The notes under the pieces: generated by a model
Told to the model about the DNA's origin: nothing
The model's input: only the letters and a program-made list of their open reading frames with translations
The model's database searches: none
Source of the DNA: Aristolochia californica
Taxonomy: Eukaryota; Streptophyta; Magnoliopsida; Piperales; Aristolochiaceae
Assembly: GCA_029961685.1 (NCBI GenBank)
Contig: JARWKL010000009.1
Location: 15,247,237-15,311,236 of the forward strand
DNA length: 64,000 nucleotides
Reading direction: 5' to 3'
Shown here: piece after piece, positions 52,123-63,631 of the stretch
How the letters are laid out: each line of letters begins with the position of its first letter
Numbering within the stretch: the stretch's first letter is position 1
Made by a program: the position numbers and the translations under genes

Positions 52123-53476
52123 CCGACGATTGCAAAACCTGATATATAAAGACTAAAACGAGTTTTAAATCCCTAAAAATTACAAAAACTTTTTGGAAAT
52201 ATCTCTCTCCATATTTGTGCATTGTGCATTTCCATTTTAGATGTGTACATTTTTCTAAAATCAAAACTTGAGTTTTCACTTTTTCCTTCATCTCGTAGAC
52301 AAAAAACAGAATAGATGACAACGAAATGAAAATTTTAGACTCTGTGTATGGAGAAAATTTAAAGCAATAACAAACGTAAATAAAGAAAATTTATTCACAC
52401 ACCACAAATGAAGAAAAAAGTTTTCTCATCCAAGTTTGGGAAATTCCACTAGTTCAACAACCCCAATAGGTTGGAATTTGATAAGAAATAGATTTTTCTA
52501 CACATGCTTTAAAAAATGGATACGCATGGCTCGAAACATGTTAAAGTTGCAAATGACCCATGGATCCAAACCTTTCAAAAAGAATAAAAAACTTCTCATT
52601 AAATTCTCAAGTGAACGTGCGGTGGGATATTTAACCGAGTCAAACAAGCCATTATTTTGCCCATTAACGAAAAGCTGACCTAGCGATCATTGATCATTGT
52701 AAACTGATTTATCATGTGTAACGGGCCACATTTTTTTAAGGAATGACTTTTGGGTTGGGATTCAACACTCAGTTTAAAATTCCCTCGCCTCCCCTTTTCC
52801 CGACGATTGCAAAACCTGATATATAAAGACTAAAACGAGTTTTAAATCCCTAAAAATTACAAAAACTTTTTGGAAATATCTCTCTCCATATTTGTGCATT
52901 GTGCATTTCCATTTTAGATGTGTACATTTTTCTTAAATCAAAACTTGAGTTTTCACTTTTTCCTTCATCTCGTAGACAAAAAACAGAATAGATGACAACG
53001 AAATGAAAATTTTAGACTCTGTGTATGGAGAAAATTTAAAGCAATAACAAACGTAAATAAAGAAAATTTATTCACACACCACAAATGAAGAAAAAAGTTT
53101 TCTCATCCAAGTTTGGGAAATTCCACTAGTTCAACAACCCCAATAGGTTGGAATTTGATAAGAAATAGATTTTTCTACACATGCTTTAAAAAATGGATAC
53201 GCATGGCTCGAAACATGTTAAAGTTGCAAATGACCCATGGATCCAAACCTTTCAAAAAGAATAAAAAACTTCTCATTAAATTCTCAAGTGAACGTGCGGT
53301 GGGATATTTAACCGAGTCAAACAAGCCATTATTTTGCCCATTAACGAAAAGCTGACCTAGCGATCATTGATCATTGTAAACTGTTTTATCATGCGTAACG
53401 GGCCACATTTTTTTAAGGAATGACTTTTGGGTTGGGATTCAACACTCAGTTTAAAATTCCCTCGCCTCCCCTTTTC
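52123..53476. repeat. Edge monomers 1 and 2, local tandem pair
   Basis: Monomers 52123-52799 and 52800-53476 share ATTACAAAAACTT, CGTAAATAAAG, AAGAAATAGA and GGATACGCATGG, none of which occurs in the HOR classes as a set. They are a recent duplication of one monomer. The first has a CpG loss at 52717 (CATGTGTAAC). Confidence 0.9.
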
Positions 53477-54153
53477 CCGACGATTGCAAAACCTGATATA
53501 TAAAGACTAAAACGAGTTTTAAATACCTAAAAATTACACAAACTTTTTGGAAATATCTCTCTCCATATTTGTGCATTGTGCATTTCCATTTTAGACGTGT
53601 ACATTTTTCTTAAATCAAAACTTGAGTTTTCACTTTTTCCTTCATCTCGTAGACAAAAAACAGAATAGATGACAACGAAATGAAAATTTTAGACTCTGTG
53701 TATGGAGAAAATTTAAAGCAATAACAAACGTAAGTAAAGAAAATTTATTCACACACCACAAATGAAGAAAAAAGTTTTTTCATCAAAGTTTGGGAAATTC
53801 CACTAGTTCAACAACCCCAATAGGTTGGAATTTGATAAGAAAGAGATTTTTCTACACATGCTTTAAAAAATGGATATGCATGGCTCGAAACATGTTAAAG
53901 TTGCAAATGACCCATGGATCCAAACCTTTCAAAAAGAATAAAAAACTTCTCATTAAATTCTCAAGTGAACATGCGGTGGGATATTTAACCGAGTCAAACA
54001 AGCCATTATTTTGCCCATTAACGAAAAGCTGACCTAGCGATCATTGATCATTGTAATGTGATTTATCATGCGTAACCGGCCACATTTTTTTAAGGAATGA
54101 CTTTTGGGTTGGGACTCAACACAGAGTTTAAAATTCCCTCGCCTCCCCTTTTC
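53477..54153. repeat. Edge monomer 3, B/A-like
   Basis: It has the B-like GTTTTTTCATCAAAG and an A-like 3' part (TAATGTGATT, ACCGGCC), plus private AAATACCTAA, TTAGACGTG, GAACATGCGG (CpG loss at 53971) and GGGACTCAACACAGAG. Confidence 0.88.
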
Positions 54154-54831
54154 CCGACGATTGCAAAACGTGATATATAAAGACTAAAACGAGTTTTAAA
54201 TCCCTAAAAATTACACAAACTTTTTGGAAATATCTCTCTCCATATTTGTGCATTGTGCATTTCCATTTTAGATGTGTACATTTTTCTTAAATCAAAACTT
54301 GAGTTTTCACTTTTTCCTTCATCTCGTAGACAAAAAACAGAATAGATGACAACGAAATGAAAATTTTAGACTCTGTGTACGGAGAAAATTTAAAGCAATA
54401 ACAAACGTAAGTAAAGAAAATTTATTCACACACCACAAATGAAGAAAAAAGTTTTCTCATCCAAGTTTGGGAAATTCCACTAGTTCAGCAACCCCAATAG
54501 GTTGGAATTTGATAAGAAAGAGATTTTTCTACACATGCTTTAAAAAATTGATATGCATGGCTCGAAACATGTTAAAGTTGCAAATGACCCATGGATCCAA
54601 ACCTTTCAAAAAGAATAAAAAACTTCTCATTAAATTCTCAAGTGAACGTGCGGTGGGATATTTAACCGAGTCAAACAAGCCATTATTTTGCCCATTAACA
54701 AAAAGCTGACCTAGCAATCATTGATCATTGTAAACTGATATATCATGCGTAACCGGCCACAGTTTTTTTAAGGAATGACTTTTGGGTTGGGATTCAACAC
54801 TCAGTTTAAAATTCCCTCGCCTCCCCTTTTC
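54154..54831. repeat. Edge monomer 4 (678 bp), TGTACGG type
   Basis: It has AAAACGTGATAT, TGTACGGAG, TTCAGCAACC and AACAAAAAGC, a set shared with 55509 and 56186. Private changes are AAAAAATTGAT, CTAGCAATC (CpG loss at 54716), GATATATCATG and one extra T in the T-run near 54765, which makes it 678 bp. Confidence 0.88.
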
Positions 54832-55508
54832 CCGACGATTGCTAAACCTGATATATAAAGACTAAAACGAGTTTTAAATCCCTAAAAATTACACAAACTT
54901 TTTGGAAATATCTCTCTCCATATTTTTGCATTGTGGATTTCCATTTTAGATGTGTACATTTTTCTTAAATCAAAACTTGAGTTTTCACTTTTTCCTTCAT
55001 CTCGTAGACAAAAAACAGAATAGATGACAACGAAATGAAAATTTTAGACTCTGTGTATGGAGAAAATTTAAAGCAATAACAAACGTAAGTAAAGAAAATT
55101 TATTCACACACCACAAATGAAGAAAAAAGTTTTTTCATCAAAGTTTGGGAAATTCCACTAGTTCAACAACCCCAATAGGTTGGAATTTGATAAGAAAGAG
55201 ATTTTTCTACACATGCTTTAAAAAATGGATATGCATGGCTCGAAACATGTTAAAGTTGCAAATGACCCATGGATCCAAACCTTTCAAAAAGAATAAAAAA
55301 CTTCTCATTAAATTCTCAAGTGAACGTGCGGTGGGATATTTAACCGAGTCAAACCAGCAATTATTTTGCCCATTAACGAAAAGCTGACCTAGCGATCATT
55401 GATCATTTTAAACTGATTTATCATGCGTAACGGGCCACATTTTTTTAAGGAATGACTTTTGGGTTGGGATTCAACACTCAGTTTAAAATTCCCTCGCCTC
55501 CCCTTTTC
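54832..55508. repeat. Edge monomer 5, B-like
   Basis: It has GTGGATTTCC, GTTTTTTCATCAAAG and AAACCAGCAATT (B-like), with private GATTGCTAAAC and ATATTTTTGC. It ends with GATCATTTTAAAC, shared with 55509 and 62278. Confidence 0.88.
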
Positions 55509-56185
55509 CCGACGATTGCAAAACGTGATATATAAAGACTAAAACGAGTTTTAAATCCCTAAAAATTACACAAACTTTTTGGAAATATCTCTCTCCATAT
55601 TTGTGCATTGTGCATTTCCATTTTAGATGTGTACATTTTTCTTAAATCAAAACTTGAGTTTTCACTTTTTCCTTCATCTCGTAGACAAAAAACAGAATAG
55701 ATGACAACGAAATGAAAATTTTAGACTCTGTGTACGGAGAAGATTTAAAGCAATAACAAACGTAAGTAAAGAAAATTTATTCACACACCACAAATGAAGA
55801 AAAAAGTTTTCTCATCCAAGTTTGGGAAATTCCACTAGTTCAGCAACCCCAATAGGTTGGAATTTGATAAGAAAGAGATTTTTCTACACATGCTTTAAAA
55901 AATGGATATGCATGGCTCGAAACATGTTAAAGTTGCAAATGACCCATGGATCCAAACCTTTCAAAAAGAATAAAAAACTTCTCATTAAATTCTCAAGTGA
56001 ACGTGCGGTGGGATATTTAACCGAGTCAAACAAGCCATTATTTTGCCCATTAACAAAAAGCTGACCTAGCGATCATTGATCATTTTAAACTGATTTATCA
56101 TGCGTAACGGGCCACATTTTTTTAAGGAATGACTTTTGGGTTGGGATTCAACACTCAGTTTAAAATTCCCTCGCCTCCCCTTTTA
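55509..56185. repeat. Edge monomer 6, TGTACGG type
   Basis: It closely resembles 54154 (AAAACGTGAT, TGTACGG, CAGCAACC). It has private GAGAAGATTTAAAG and the GATCATTTTAAAC end. Confidence 0.88.
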
Positions 56186-56862
56186 CCGACGATTGCAAAA
56201 CGTGATATATAAAGACTAAAACGAGTTTTAAATCCCTAAAAATTACACAAACTATTTGGAAATATCTCTCTCCATATTTGTGCATTGTGCATTTCCATTT
56301 TAGATGTGTACATTTTTCATAAATCAAAACTTGAGTTTTCACTTTTTCCTTCATCTCGTAGACAAAAAACAGAATAGATGACAACGAAATGAAAATTTTA
56401 GACTCTGTGTACGGAGAAAATTTAAAGCAATAACAAACGTAAGTAAAGAAAATTTATTCACACACCACAAATGAAGAAAAAAGTTTTCTCATCCAAGTTT
56501 GGGAAATTCCACTAGTTCAGCAACCCCAATAGGTTGGAATTTGATAAGAAAGAGATTTTTCTACACATGCTTTAAAAAATGGATATGCATGGCTCGAAAC
56601 ATGTTAAAGTTGCAAATGACCCATGGATCCAAACCTTTCAAAAAGAATAAAAAACTTCTCATTAAATTCTCAAGTGAACGTGCGGTGGGATATTTAACCG
56701 AGTCAAACAAGCCATTATTTTGCCCATTAACAAAAAGCTGACCTAGCGATCATTGATCATTGTAAACTGATTTATCATGCGTAACGGGCCACATTTTTTT
56801 AAGCAATGACTTTTGGGTTGGCATTCAAAACTCAGTTTAAAATTCCCTCGCCTCCCCTTTTC
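56186..56862. repeat. Edge monomer 7, TGTACGG type with AACTATTTGG
   Basis: The preceding boundary reads TTTTACCGACG instead of TTTTCCCGACG. The monomer combines AAAACGTGAT and TGTACGG with AACTATTTGG and TTTTCATAAATC. Its end has AAGCAATGAC and GGCATTCAAAACTC, variants that recur at 58214 and later. Confidence 0.88.
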
Positions 56863-57538
56863 CCGACGACTGTAAAACCTGATATATAAAGACTAAAACG
56901 AGTTTTAAATCCCTAAAAATTACACAAACTATTTGGAAATATCTCTCTCCATATTTGTGCATTGTGCATTTCCATTTTAGATGTGTACATTTTTCTTAAA
57001 TCAAAACTTGAGTTTTCACTTTTTCCTTCATCTCGTAGACAAAAAACAGAATAGATGACAACGAAATGAAAATTTTAGACTCTGTGTATGGAGAAAATTT
57101 AAAGCAATAACAAACGTAAGTAAAGAAAATTTATTCACACACCACAAATGAAGAAAAAAGTTTTCTCATCCAAGTTTGGGAAATTCCACTATTTCAGCAA
57201 CCCCAATAGGTTGGAATTTGATAAGAAAGGGATTTTTCTACACATGCTTTAAAAAATGGATATGCATGCTCGAAACATGTTAAAGTTGCAAATGACCCAT
57301 GGATCCAAACCTTTCAAAAAGAATAAAAAACTTCTCATTAAATTCTCAAGTGAACGTGCGGTGGGATATTTAACCGAGTCAAACAAGCCATTATTTTGCC
57401 CATTAACAAAAAGCTGACCTAGCGATCATTGATCATTGTAAACTGATTTATCATGCGTAACGGGCCACATTTTTTTAAGGAATGACTTTTGGGTTGGGAT
57501 TCAACACTCAGTTTAAAATTCCCTCGCCTCCCCTTTTC
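56863..57538. repeat. Edge monomer 8, D-like (676 bp)
   Basis: It carries the D-type deletion ATGCATGCTCG and its GCATGC site, but lacks the D markers AATACGTTGG and GTTGAAAATG. It has GACTGTAAAAC, AACTATTTGG, CACTATTTCAGC and AAAGGGATT. Confidence 0.88.
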
Positions 57539-58214
57539 CCGACGATTGCAAAACCTGATATATAAAGACTAAAACGAGTTTTAAATCCCTAAAAATTACA
57601 CAAACTATTTGGAAATATCTCTCTCCATATTTGTGCATTGTGCATTTCCATTTTAGATGTGTACATTTTTCTTAAATCAAAACTTGAGTTTTCACTTTTT
57701 CCTTCATCTCGTAGACAAAAAACAGAATAGATGACAACGAAATGAAAATTTTAGACTCTGTGTATGGAGAAAATTTAAAGCAATAACAAACGTAAGTAAA
57801 GAAAATTTATTCACACACCACAAATGAAGAAAAAAGTTTTCTCATCCAAGTTTGGGAAATTCCACTAGTTCAGCAACGCCAATAGGTTGGAATTTGATAA
57901 GAAAGGGATTTTTCTACACATGCTTTAAAAAATGGATATGCATGCTCGAAACATGTTAAAGTTGCAAATGACCCATGGATCCTAACCTTTCAAAAAGAAT
58001 AAAAAACTTCTCATTAAATTCTCAAGTGAACGTGCGGTGGGATATTTAACCGAGTCAAACAAGCCATTATTTTGCCCATTAACGAAAAGCTGACCTAGCG
58101 ATCATTGATCATTGTAAACTGATTTATCATGCGTAACGGGCCACATTTTTTTAAGGAATGACTTTTGGGTTGGCATTCAAAACTCAGTTTAAAATTCCCT
58201 CGCCTCCCCTTTTC
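57539..58214. repeat. Edge monomer 9, D-like (676 bp)
   Basis: It is similar to 56863 (AACTATTTGG, AAAGGGATT, ATGCATGCTCG) with private CAGCAACGCC and GGATCCTAACC. It ends with GGCATTCAAAACTC. Confidence 0.88.
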
Positions 58215-60247
58215 CCGACGATTGTAAAACCTGATATATAAAGACTAAAACGAGTTTTAAATCCCTAAAAATTACACAAACTTTTTGGAAATATCTCTCT
58301 CCATATTTGTGCATTGTGCATTTCCATTTTAGATGTGTACATTTTTCTTAAATCAAAACTTGAGTTTTCACTTTTTCCTTCATCTCGTAGACAAAAAACA
58401 GAATAGATGACAGCGAAATGAAAATTTTAGACTCTGTGTATGGAGAAAATTTAAAGCAATAACAAACGTAAGTAAAGAAAATTTATTCACACACCACAAA
58501 TGAAGAAAAAAGTTTTCTCATCAAAGTTTGGGAAATTCCACTAGTTCAACAACCCCAATAGGTTGGAATTTGATAAGAAAGAGATTTTTCTACACATGCT
58601 TTAAAAAATGGATATGCATGGCTCGAAACATGTTAAAGTTGCAAATGACCCATGGATCCAAACCTTTCAAAAAGAATAAAAAACTTCTCATTAAATTCTC
58701 AAGTGAACGTGCGGTGGGATATTTAACCGAGTCAAACAAGCCATTATTTTGCCCATTAACGAAAAGCTGACCTAGCGATCATTGATCATTGTAAACTGAT
58801 TTATCATGCGTAACGGGCCACATTTTTTTAAGGAATGACTTTTGGGTTGGGATTCAACACTCAGTTTAAAATTCCCTCGCCTCCCCTTTTCCCGACGATT
58901 GCAAAACCTGATATATAAAGACTAAAACGAGTTTTAAATCCCTATAAAATTACACAAACTTTTTGGAAATATCTCTCTCCATATTTGTGCATTGTGCATT
59001 TCCATTTTAGATGTGTACATTTTTCTTAAATCAAAACTTGAGTTTTCACTTTTTCCTTCATCTCGTAGACAAAAAACAGAATAGATGACAGCGAAATGAA
59101 AATTTTAGACTCTGTGTATGGAGAAAATTTAAAGCAATAACAAACGTAAGTAAAGAAAATTTATTCACACACCACAAATGAAGAAAAAAGTTTTCTCATC
59201 AAAGTTTGGGAAATTCCACTAGTTCAACAACCCCAATAGGTTGGAATTTGATAAGAAAGAGATTTTTCTACACATGCTTTAAAAAATGGATATGCATGGC
59301 TCGAAACATGTTAAAGTTGCAAATGACCCATGGATCCAAACCTTTCAAAAAGAATAAAAAACTTCTCATTAAATTCTCAAGTGAACGTGCGGTGGGATAT
59401 TTAACCGAGTCAAACAAGCCATTATTTTGCCCATTAACAAAAAGCTGACCTAGCGATCATTGATCATTGTAAACTGATTTATCATGCGTAACGGGCCACA
59501 TTTTTTTAAGGAATGACTTTTGGGTTGGGATTCAACACTCAGTTTAAAATTCCCTCGCCTCCCCTTTTCCCGACGATTGCAAAACCTGATATATAAAGAC
59601 TAAAACGAGTTTTAAATCCCTATAAAATTACACAAACTTTTTGGAAATATCTCTCTCCATATTTGTGCATTGTGCATTTCCATTTTAGATGTGTACATTT
59701 TTCTTAAATCAAAACTTGAGTTTTCACTTTTTCCTTCATCTCGTAGACAAAAAACAGAATAGATGACAGCGAAATGAAAATTTTAGACTCTGTGTATGGA
59801 GAAAATTTAAAGCAATAACAAACGTAAGTAAAGAAAATTTATTCACACACCACAAATGAAGAAAAAAGTTTTCTCATCAAAGTTTGGGAAATTCCACTAG
59901 TTCAACAACCCCAATAGGTTGGAATTTGATAAGAAAGAGATTTTTCTACACATGCTTTAAAAAATGGATATGCATGGCTCGAAACATGTTAAAGTTGCAA
60001 ATGACCCATGGATCCAAACCTTTCAAAAAGAATAAAAAACTTCTCATTAAATTCTCAAGTGAACGTGTGGTGGGATATTTAACCGAGTCAAACAAGCCAT
60101 TATTTTGCCCATTAACAAAAAGCTGACCTAGCGATCATTGATCATTGTAAACTGATTTATCATGCGTAACGGGCCACATTTTTTTAAGGAATGACTTTTG
60201 GGTTGGGATTCAACACTCAGTTTAAAATTCCCTCGCCTCCCCTTTTC
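58215..60247. repeat. Edge monomers 10-12, local tandem triplet
   Basis: Monomers 58215-58891 (677 bp), 58892-59569 (678 bp) and 59570-60247 (678 bp) share GATGACAGCG and TTCTCATCAAAG. The second and third also share a one-base insertion, CCCTATAAAATT. The third has a CpG loss at 60068. They are a stepwise local amplification of one monomer type. Confidence 0.88.
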
Positions 60248-60923
60248 CCGACGATTGCAAAACCTGATATATAAAGACTAAAACGAGTTTTAAATCCCTA
60301 AAAATTACACAAACTATTTGGAAATATCTCTCTCCATATTTGTGCATTGTGCATTTCCATTTTAGATGTGTACATTTTTCTTAAATCAAAACTTGAGTTT
60401 TCACTTTTTCCTTTATCTCGTAGACAAAAAACAGAATAGATGACAACGAAATGAAAATTTTAGACTCTGTGTATGGAGAAAATTTAAAGCAATAACAAAC
60501 GTAAGTAAAGAAAATTTATTCACACACCACAAATGAAGAAAAAAGTTTTGTCATCCAAGTTTGGGAAATTCCACTAGTTCAGCAACCCCAATAGGTTGGA
60601 ATTTGATAAGAAAGGGATTTTTCTACACATGCTTTAAAAAATGGATATGCATGCTCGAAACATGTTAAAGTTGCAAATGACCCATGGATCCAAACCTTTC
60701 AAAAAGAATAAAAAACTTCTCATTAAATACTCAAGTGAACGTGCGGTGGGATATTTAACCGAGTCAAACAAGCCATTATTTTGCCCATTAACGAAAAGCT
60801 GACCTAGCGATCGTTGATCATTGTAAACTGATTTATCATGCGTAACGGGCCACATTTTTTTAAGCAATGACTTTTGGGTTGGGATTCAAAACCCAGTTTA
60901 AAATTCCCTCGCCTCCCCTTTTC
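60248..60923. repeat. Edge monomer 13, D-like (676 bp)
   Basis: It has AACTATTTGG, AAAGGGATT and ATGCATGCTCG as in 57539, exactly 2709 bp earlier. Private changes are CTTTATCTCG, GTTTTGTCATCC, AAATACTCAAG and GATCGTTGATC. Confidence 0.88.
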
Positions 60924-61599
60924 CCGACGATTGTAAAACCTGATATATAAAGTCTAAAACGAGTTTTAAATCCCTAAAAATTACACAAACTTTTTGGAAA
61001 TATCTCTCTCCATATTTGTGCATTGTGCATTTCCATTTTAGATGTGTACATTTTTCTTAAATCAAAACTTGAGTTTTCACTTTTTCCTTCATCTCGTAGA
61101 CAAAAAACAGAATAGATGACAGCGAAATGAAAATTTTAGACTCTGTGTATGGAGAAAATTTAAAGCAATAACAAACGTAAGTAAAGAAAATTTATTCACA
61201 CACCACATATGAAGAAAAAAGTTTTCTCATCAAAGTTTGGGAAATTCCACTAGTTCAACAACCCCAATAGGTTGGAATTTGATAAGAAAGAGATTTTTCT
61301 ACACATGCTTTAAAAAATGGATATGCATGGCTCGAAACATGTTAAAGTTGCAAATGACCCATGGATCCAAACCTTTCAAAAAGAATAAAAAACTTCTTAT
61401 TAAATTCTCAAGTGAACGTGCGGTGGGATATTTAACTGAGTCAAACAAGCCATTATTTTGCCCATTAACGAAAAGCTGACCTAGCGTCATTGATCATTGT
61501 AAACTGATTTATCATGCGTAATGGGCCACATTTTTTTAAGGAATGACTTTTGGGTTGGGATTCAACACTCAGTTTAAAATTCCCTCGCCTCCCCTTTTC
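60924..61599. repeat. Edge monomer 14 (676 bp)
   Basis: It has GATTGTAAAAC, AAAGTCTAAAA, GATGACAGCG and TTCTCATCAAAG. One base is deleted at CTAGCGTCATTG. CpG losses occur at 61437 and 61522, and CACATATGAAG is private. Confidence 0.88.
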
Positions 61600-62277
61600 C
61601 CGACGATTGCAAAACCTGATATATAAAGACTAAAACGAGTTTTAAACCCCTATAAAATTACGCAAACTTTTTGGAAATATCTCTCTCCATATTTTTCCAT
61701 TGTGCATTTCCATTTTAGATGTGTACATTTTTCTTAAATCAAAACTTGAGTTTTCACTTTTTCCTTCATCTCGTAGACAAAAAACAGAATAGATAACAAC
61801 GAAATGAAAATTTTAGACTCTGTGTACGGAGAAAATTTAATGCAATAACAAACGTAAGTAAAGAAAATTTATTCACACACCACAAATGAAGAAAAAAAAT
61901 TTTTCATCCAAGTTTGGGAAATTCCACTAGTTCAGCAACCCCAATAGGTTGGAATTTGATAAGAAAGAGATTTTTCTACACATGCTTTAAAAAATGGATA
62001 TGCATGGCTCGAAACATGTTAAAGTTGCAAATGACCCATGGATCCAAACCTTTCAAAAAGAATAAAAAACTTCTCATTAAATTCTCAAGTGAACGTGCGG
62101 TGGGATATTTAACCGAGTCAAACCAGCCATTATTTTGCCCATTAACGAAAAGCTGACCTAGCGATCATTGATCATTGTAAACTGATTTATCATGCGTAAC
62201 GGGCCACATTTTTTTAAGCAATGACTTTTGGGTTGGGATTCAAAACTCAGTTTAAAATTCCCTCACCTCCCCTTTTC
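61600..62277. repeat. Edge monomer 15 (678 bp), highly mutated mosaic
   Basis: It combines the CCTATAAAATT insertion of 58892/59570 with the TGTACGG and CAGCAACC set of 54154 and the B-like AAACCAGCC. Private changes include ATTACGCAAAC, TTTTTCCATTG, AGATAACAAC, TTTAATGCAATAAC and an A-run expansion before TTTTTCATCC. It has a CpG loss at 62265. Confidence 0.87.
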
Positions 62278-62954
62278 CCGACGATTGTAAAACCTGATAT
62301 ATAAAGTCTAAAATGAGTTTTAAATCCCTAAAAATTACACAAACTTTTTGGAAATGTCTCTCTCCATATTTGTGCATTGTGCATTTCCATTTTAGATGTG
62401 TACATTTTTCTTAAATCAAAACTTGAGTTTTCACTGTTTCCTTCATCTCGTAGACAAAAAACAGAATAGATGACAACGAAATGAAAATTTTAGACTCTGT
62501 GTATGGAGAAAATTTAAAGCAATAACAAACGTAAGTAAAGAAAATTTATTCACACACCACAAATGAAGAAAAAAGTTTTTTCATCAAAGTTTGGGAAATT
62601 CCACTAGTTCAGCAACCCCAATAGGTTGGAATTTGATAAGAAAGAGATTTTTCTACACATGCTTTAAAAAATGGATATGCATGGCTCGAAACATGTTAAA
62701 GGTGCAAATGACCCATGGATCCAAACCTTTCAAAAAGAATAAAAAACTTCTCATTAAATTCTCAAGTGAACGTGCGGTGGGATATTTAACCGAGTCAAAC
62801 CAGCCATTATTTTGCCCATTAACGAAAAGCTGACCTAGCGATCATTGATCATTTTAAACTGATTTATCATGCGTAACGGGCCACATTTTTTTAAGGAATG
62901 ACTTTTGGGTTGGGATTCAACACTCAGTTTAAAATTCCCTCGCCTCCCCTTTTC
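62278..62954. repeat. Edge monomer 16, B-like
   Basis: It has GATTGTAAAAC and AAAGTCTAAAATGAG (CpG loss at 62314), GTTTTTTCATCAAAG, CAGCAACC, AAACCAGCC and the GATCATTTTAAAC end. Private changes are GAAATGTCTC, CACTGTTTCC and AAAGGTGCAAATG. It pairs with 54832, 7446 bp earlier. Confidence 0.87.
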
Positions 62955-63631
62955 CCGACGATTGCAAAACGTGATATATAAAGACTAAAACGAGTTTTAA
63001 ATCCCTAAAAATTACCCAAACTTTTTGGAAATATCTCTCTCCATATTTGTGCATTGTGCATTTCCATTTTAGATGTGTACATTTTTCTTAAATCAAAACT
63101 TGAGTTTTCACTTTTTCCTTCATCTCGTAGACAAAAAACAGAATAGATGACAACGAAATGAAAATTTTAGACTCTGTGTACGGAGAAAATTTAAAGCAAT
63201 AACAAACGTAAGTAAAGAAAATTTATTCACACACCACAAATGAAGAAAAAAGTTTTGTCATCCAAGTTTGGGAAATTCCACTAGTTCAGCAACCCCAATA
63301 GGTTGGAATTTGATAAGAAATAGATTTTTCTACACATGCTTTAAAAAATGGATATGCATGGCTCGAAACATGTTAAAGTTGCAAATGACCCATGGATCCA
63401 AACCTTTCAAAAAGAATAAAAAACTTCTCATTAAATTCTCAAGTGAACGTGCGGTGGGATATTTAACCGAGTCAAACAAGCCATTATTTTGCCCATTCAC
63501 AAAAAGCTGACCTAGTGATCATTGATCATTGTAAACTGATTTATCATGCGTAACGGGCCACATTTTTCTAAGGAAAAACTTTTGGGTTGGGATTCAACAC
63601 TCAGTTTAAAATTCCCTCGCCTCCCCTTTTC
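62955..63631. repeat. Edge monomer 17, TGTACGG type
   Basis: It has AAAACGTGAT, TGTACGG and CAGCAACC as in 55509, 7446 bp earlier. Private changes are ATTACCCAAAC, CCCATTCACAAAAAG, CTAGTGATC (CpG loss at 63516) and TTTTTCTAAGGAAAAAC. Confidence 0.87.

Noticed and set aside
52097..52321. Minus-strand frames of 62-77 codons (also 54529-54717, 56160-56384, 60634-60867, 61299-61490)
   Set aside because: They appear sporadically where single substitutions remove a stop or create a start, have no conservation across copies, and cross the monomer junction or overlap the plus-strand frame.
990..63510. Dozens of 80-residue plus-strand open frames as a tandem gene family
   Set aside because: They are one satellite segment read in one frame. 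Start codon is TTG in nearly all, D copies are frameshifted, variants are mostly amino-acid changing, and no domain is recognisable.
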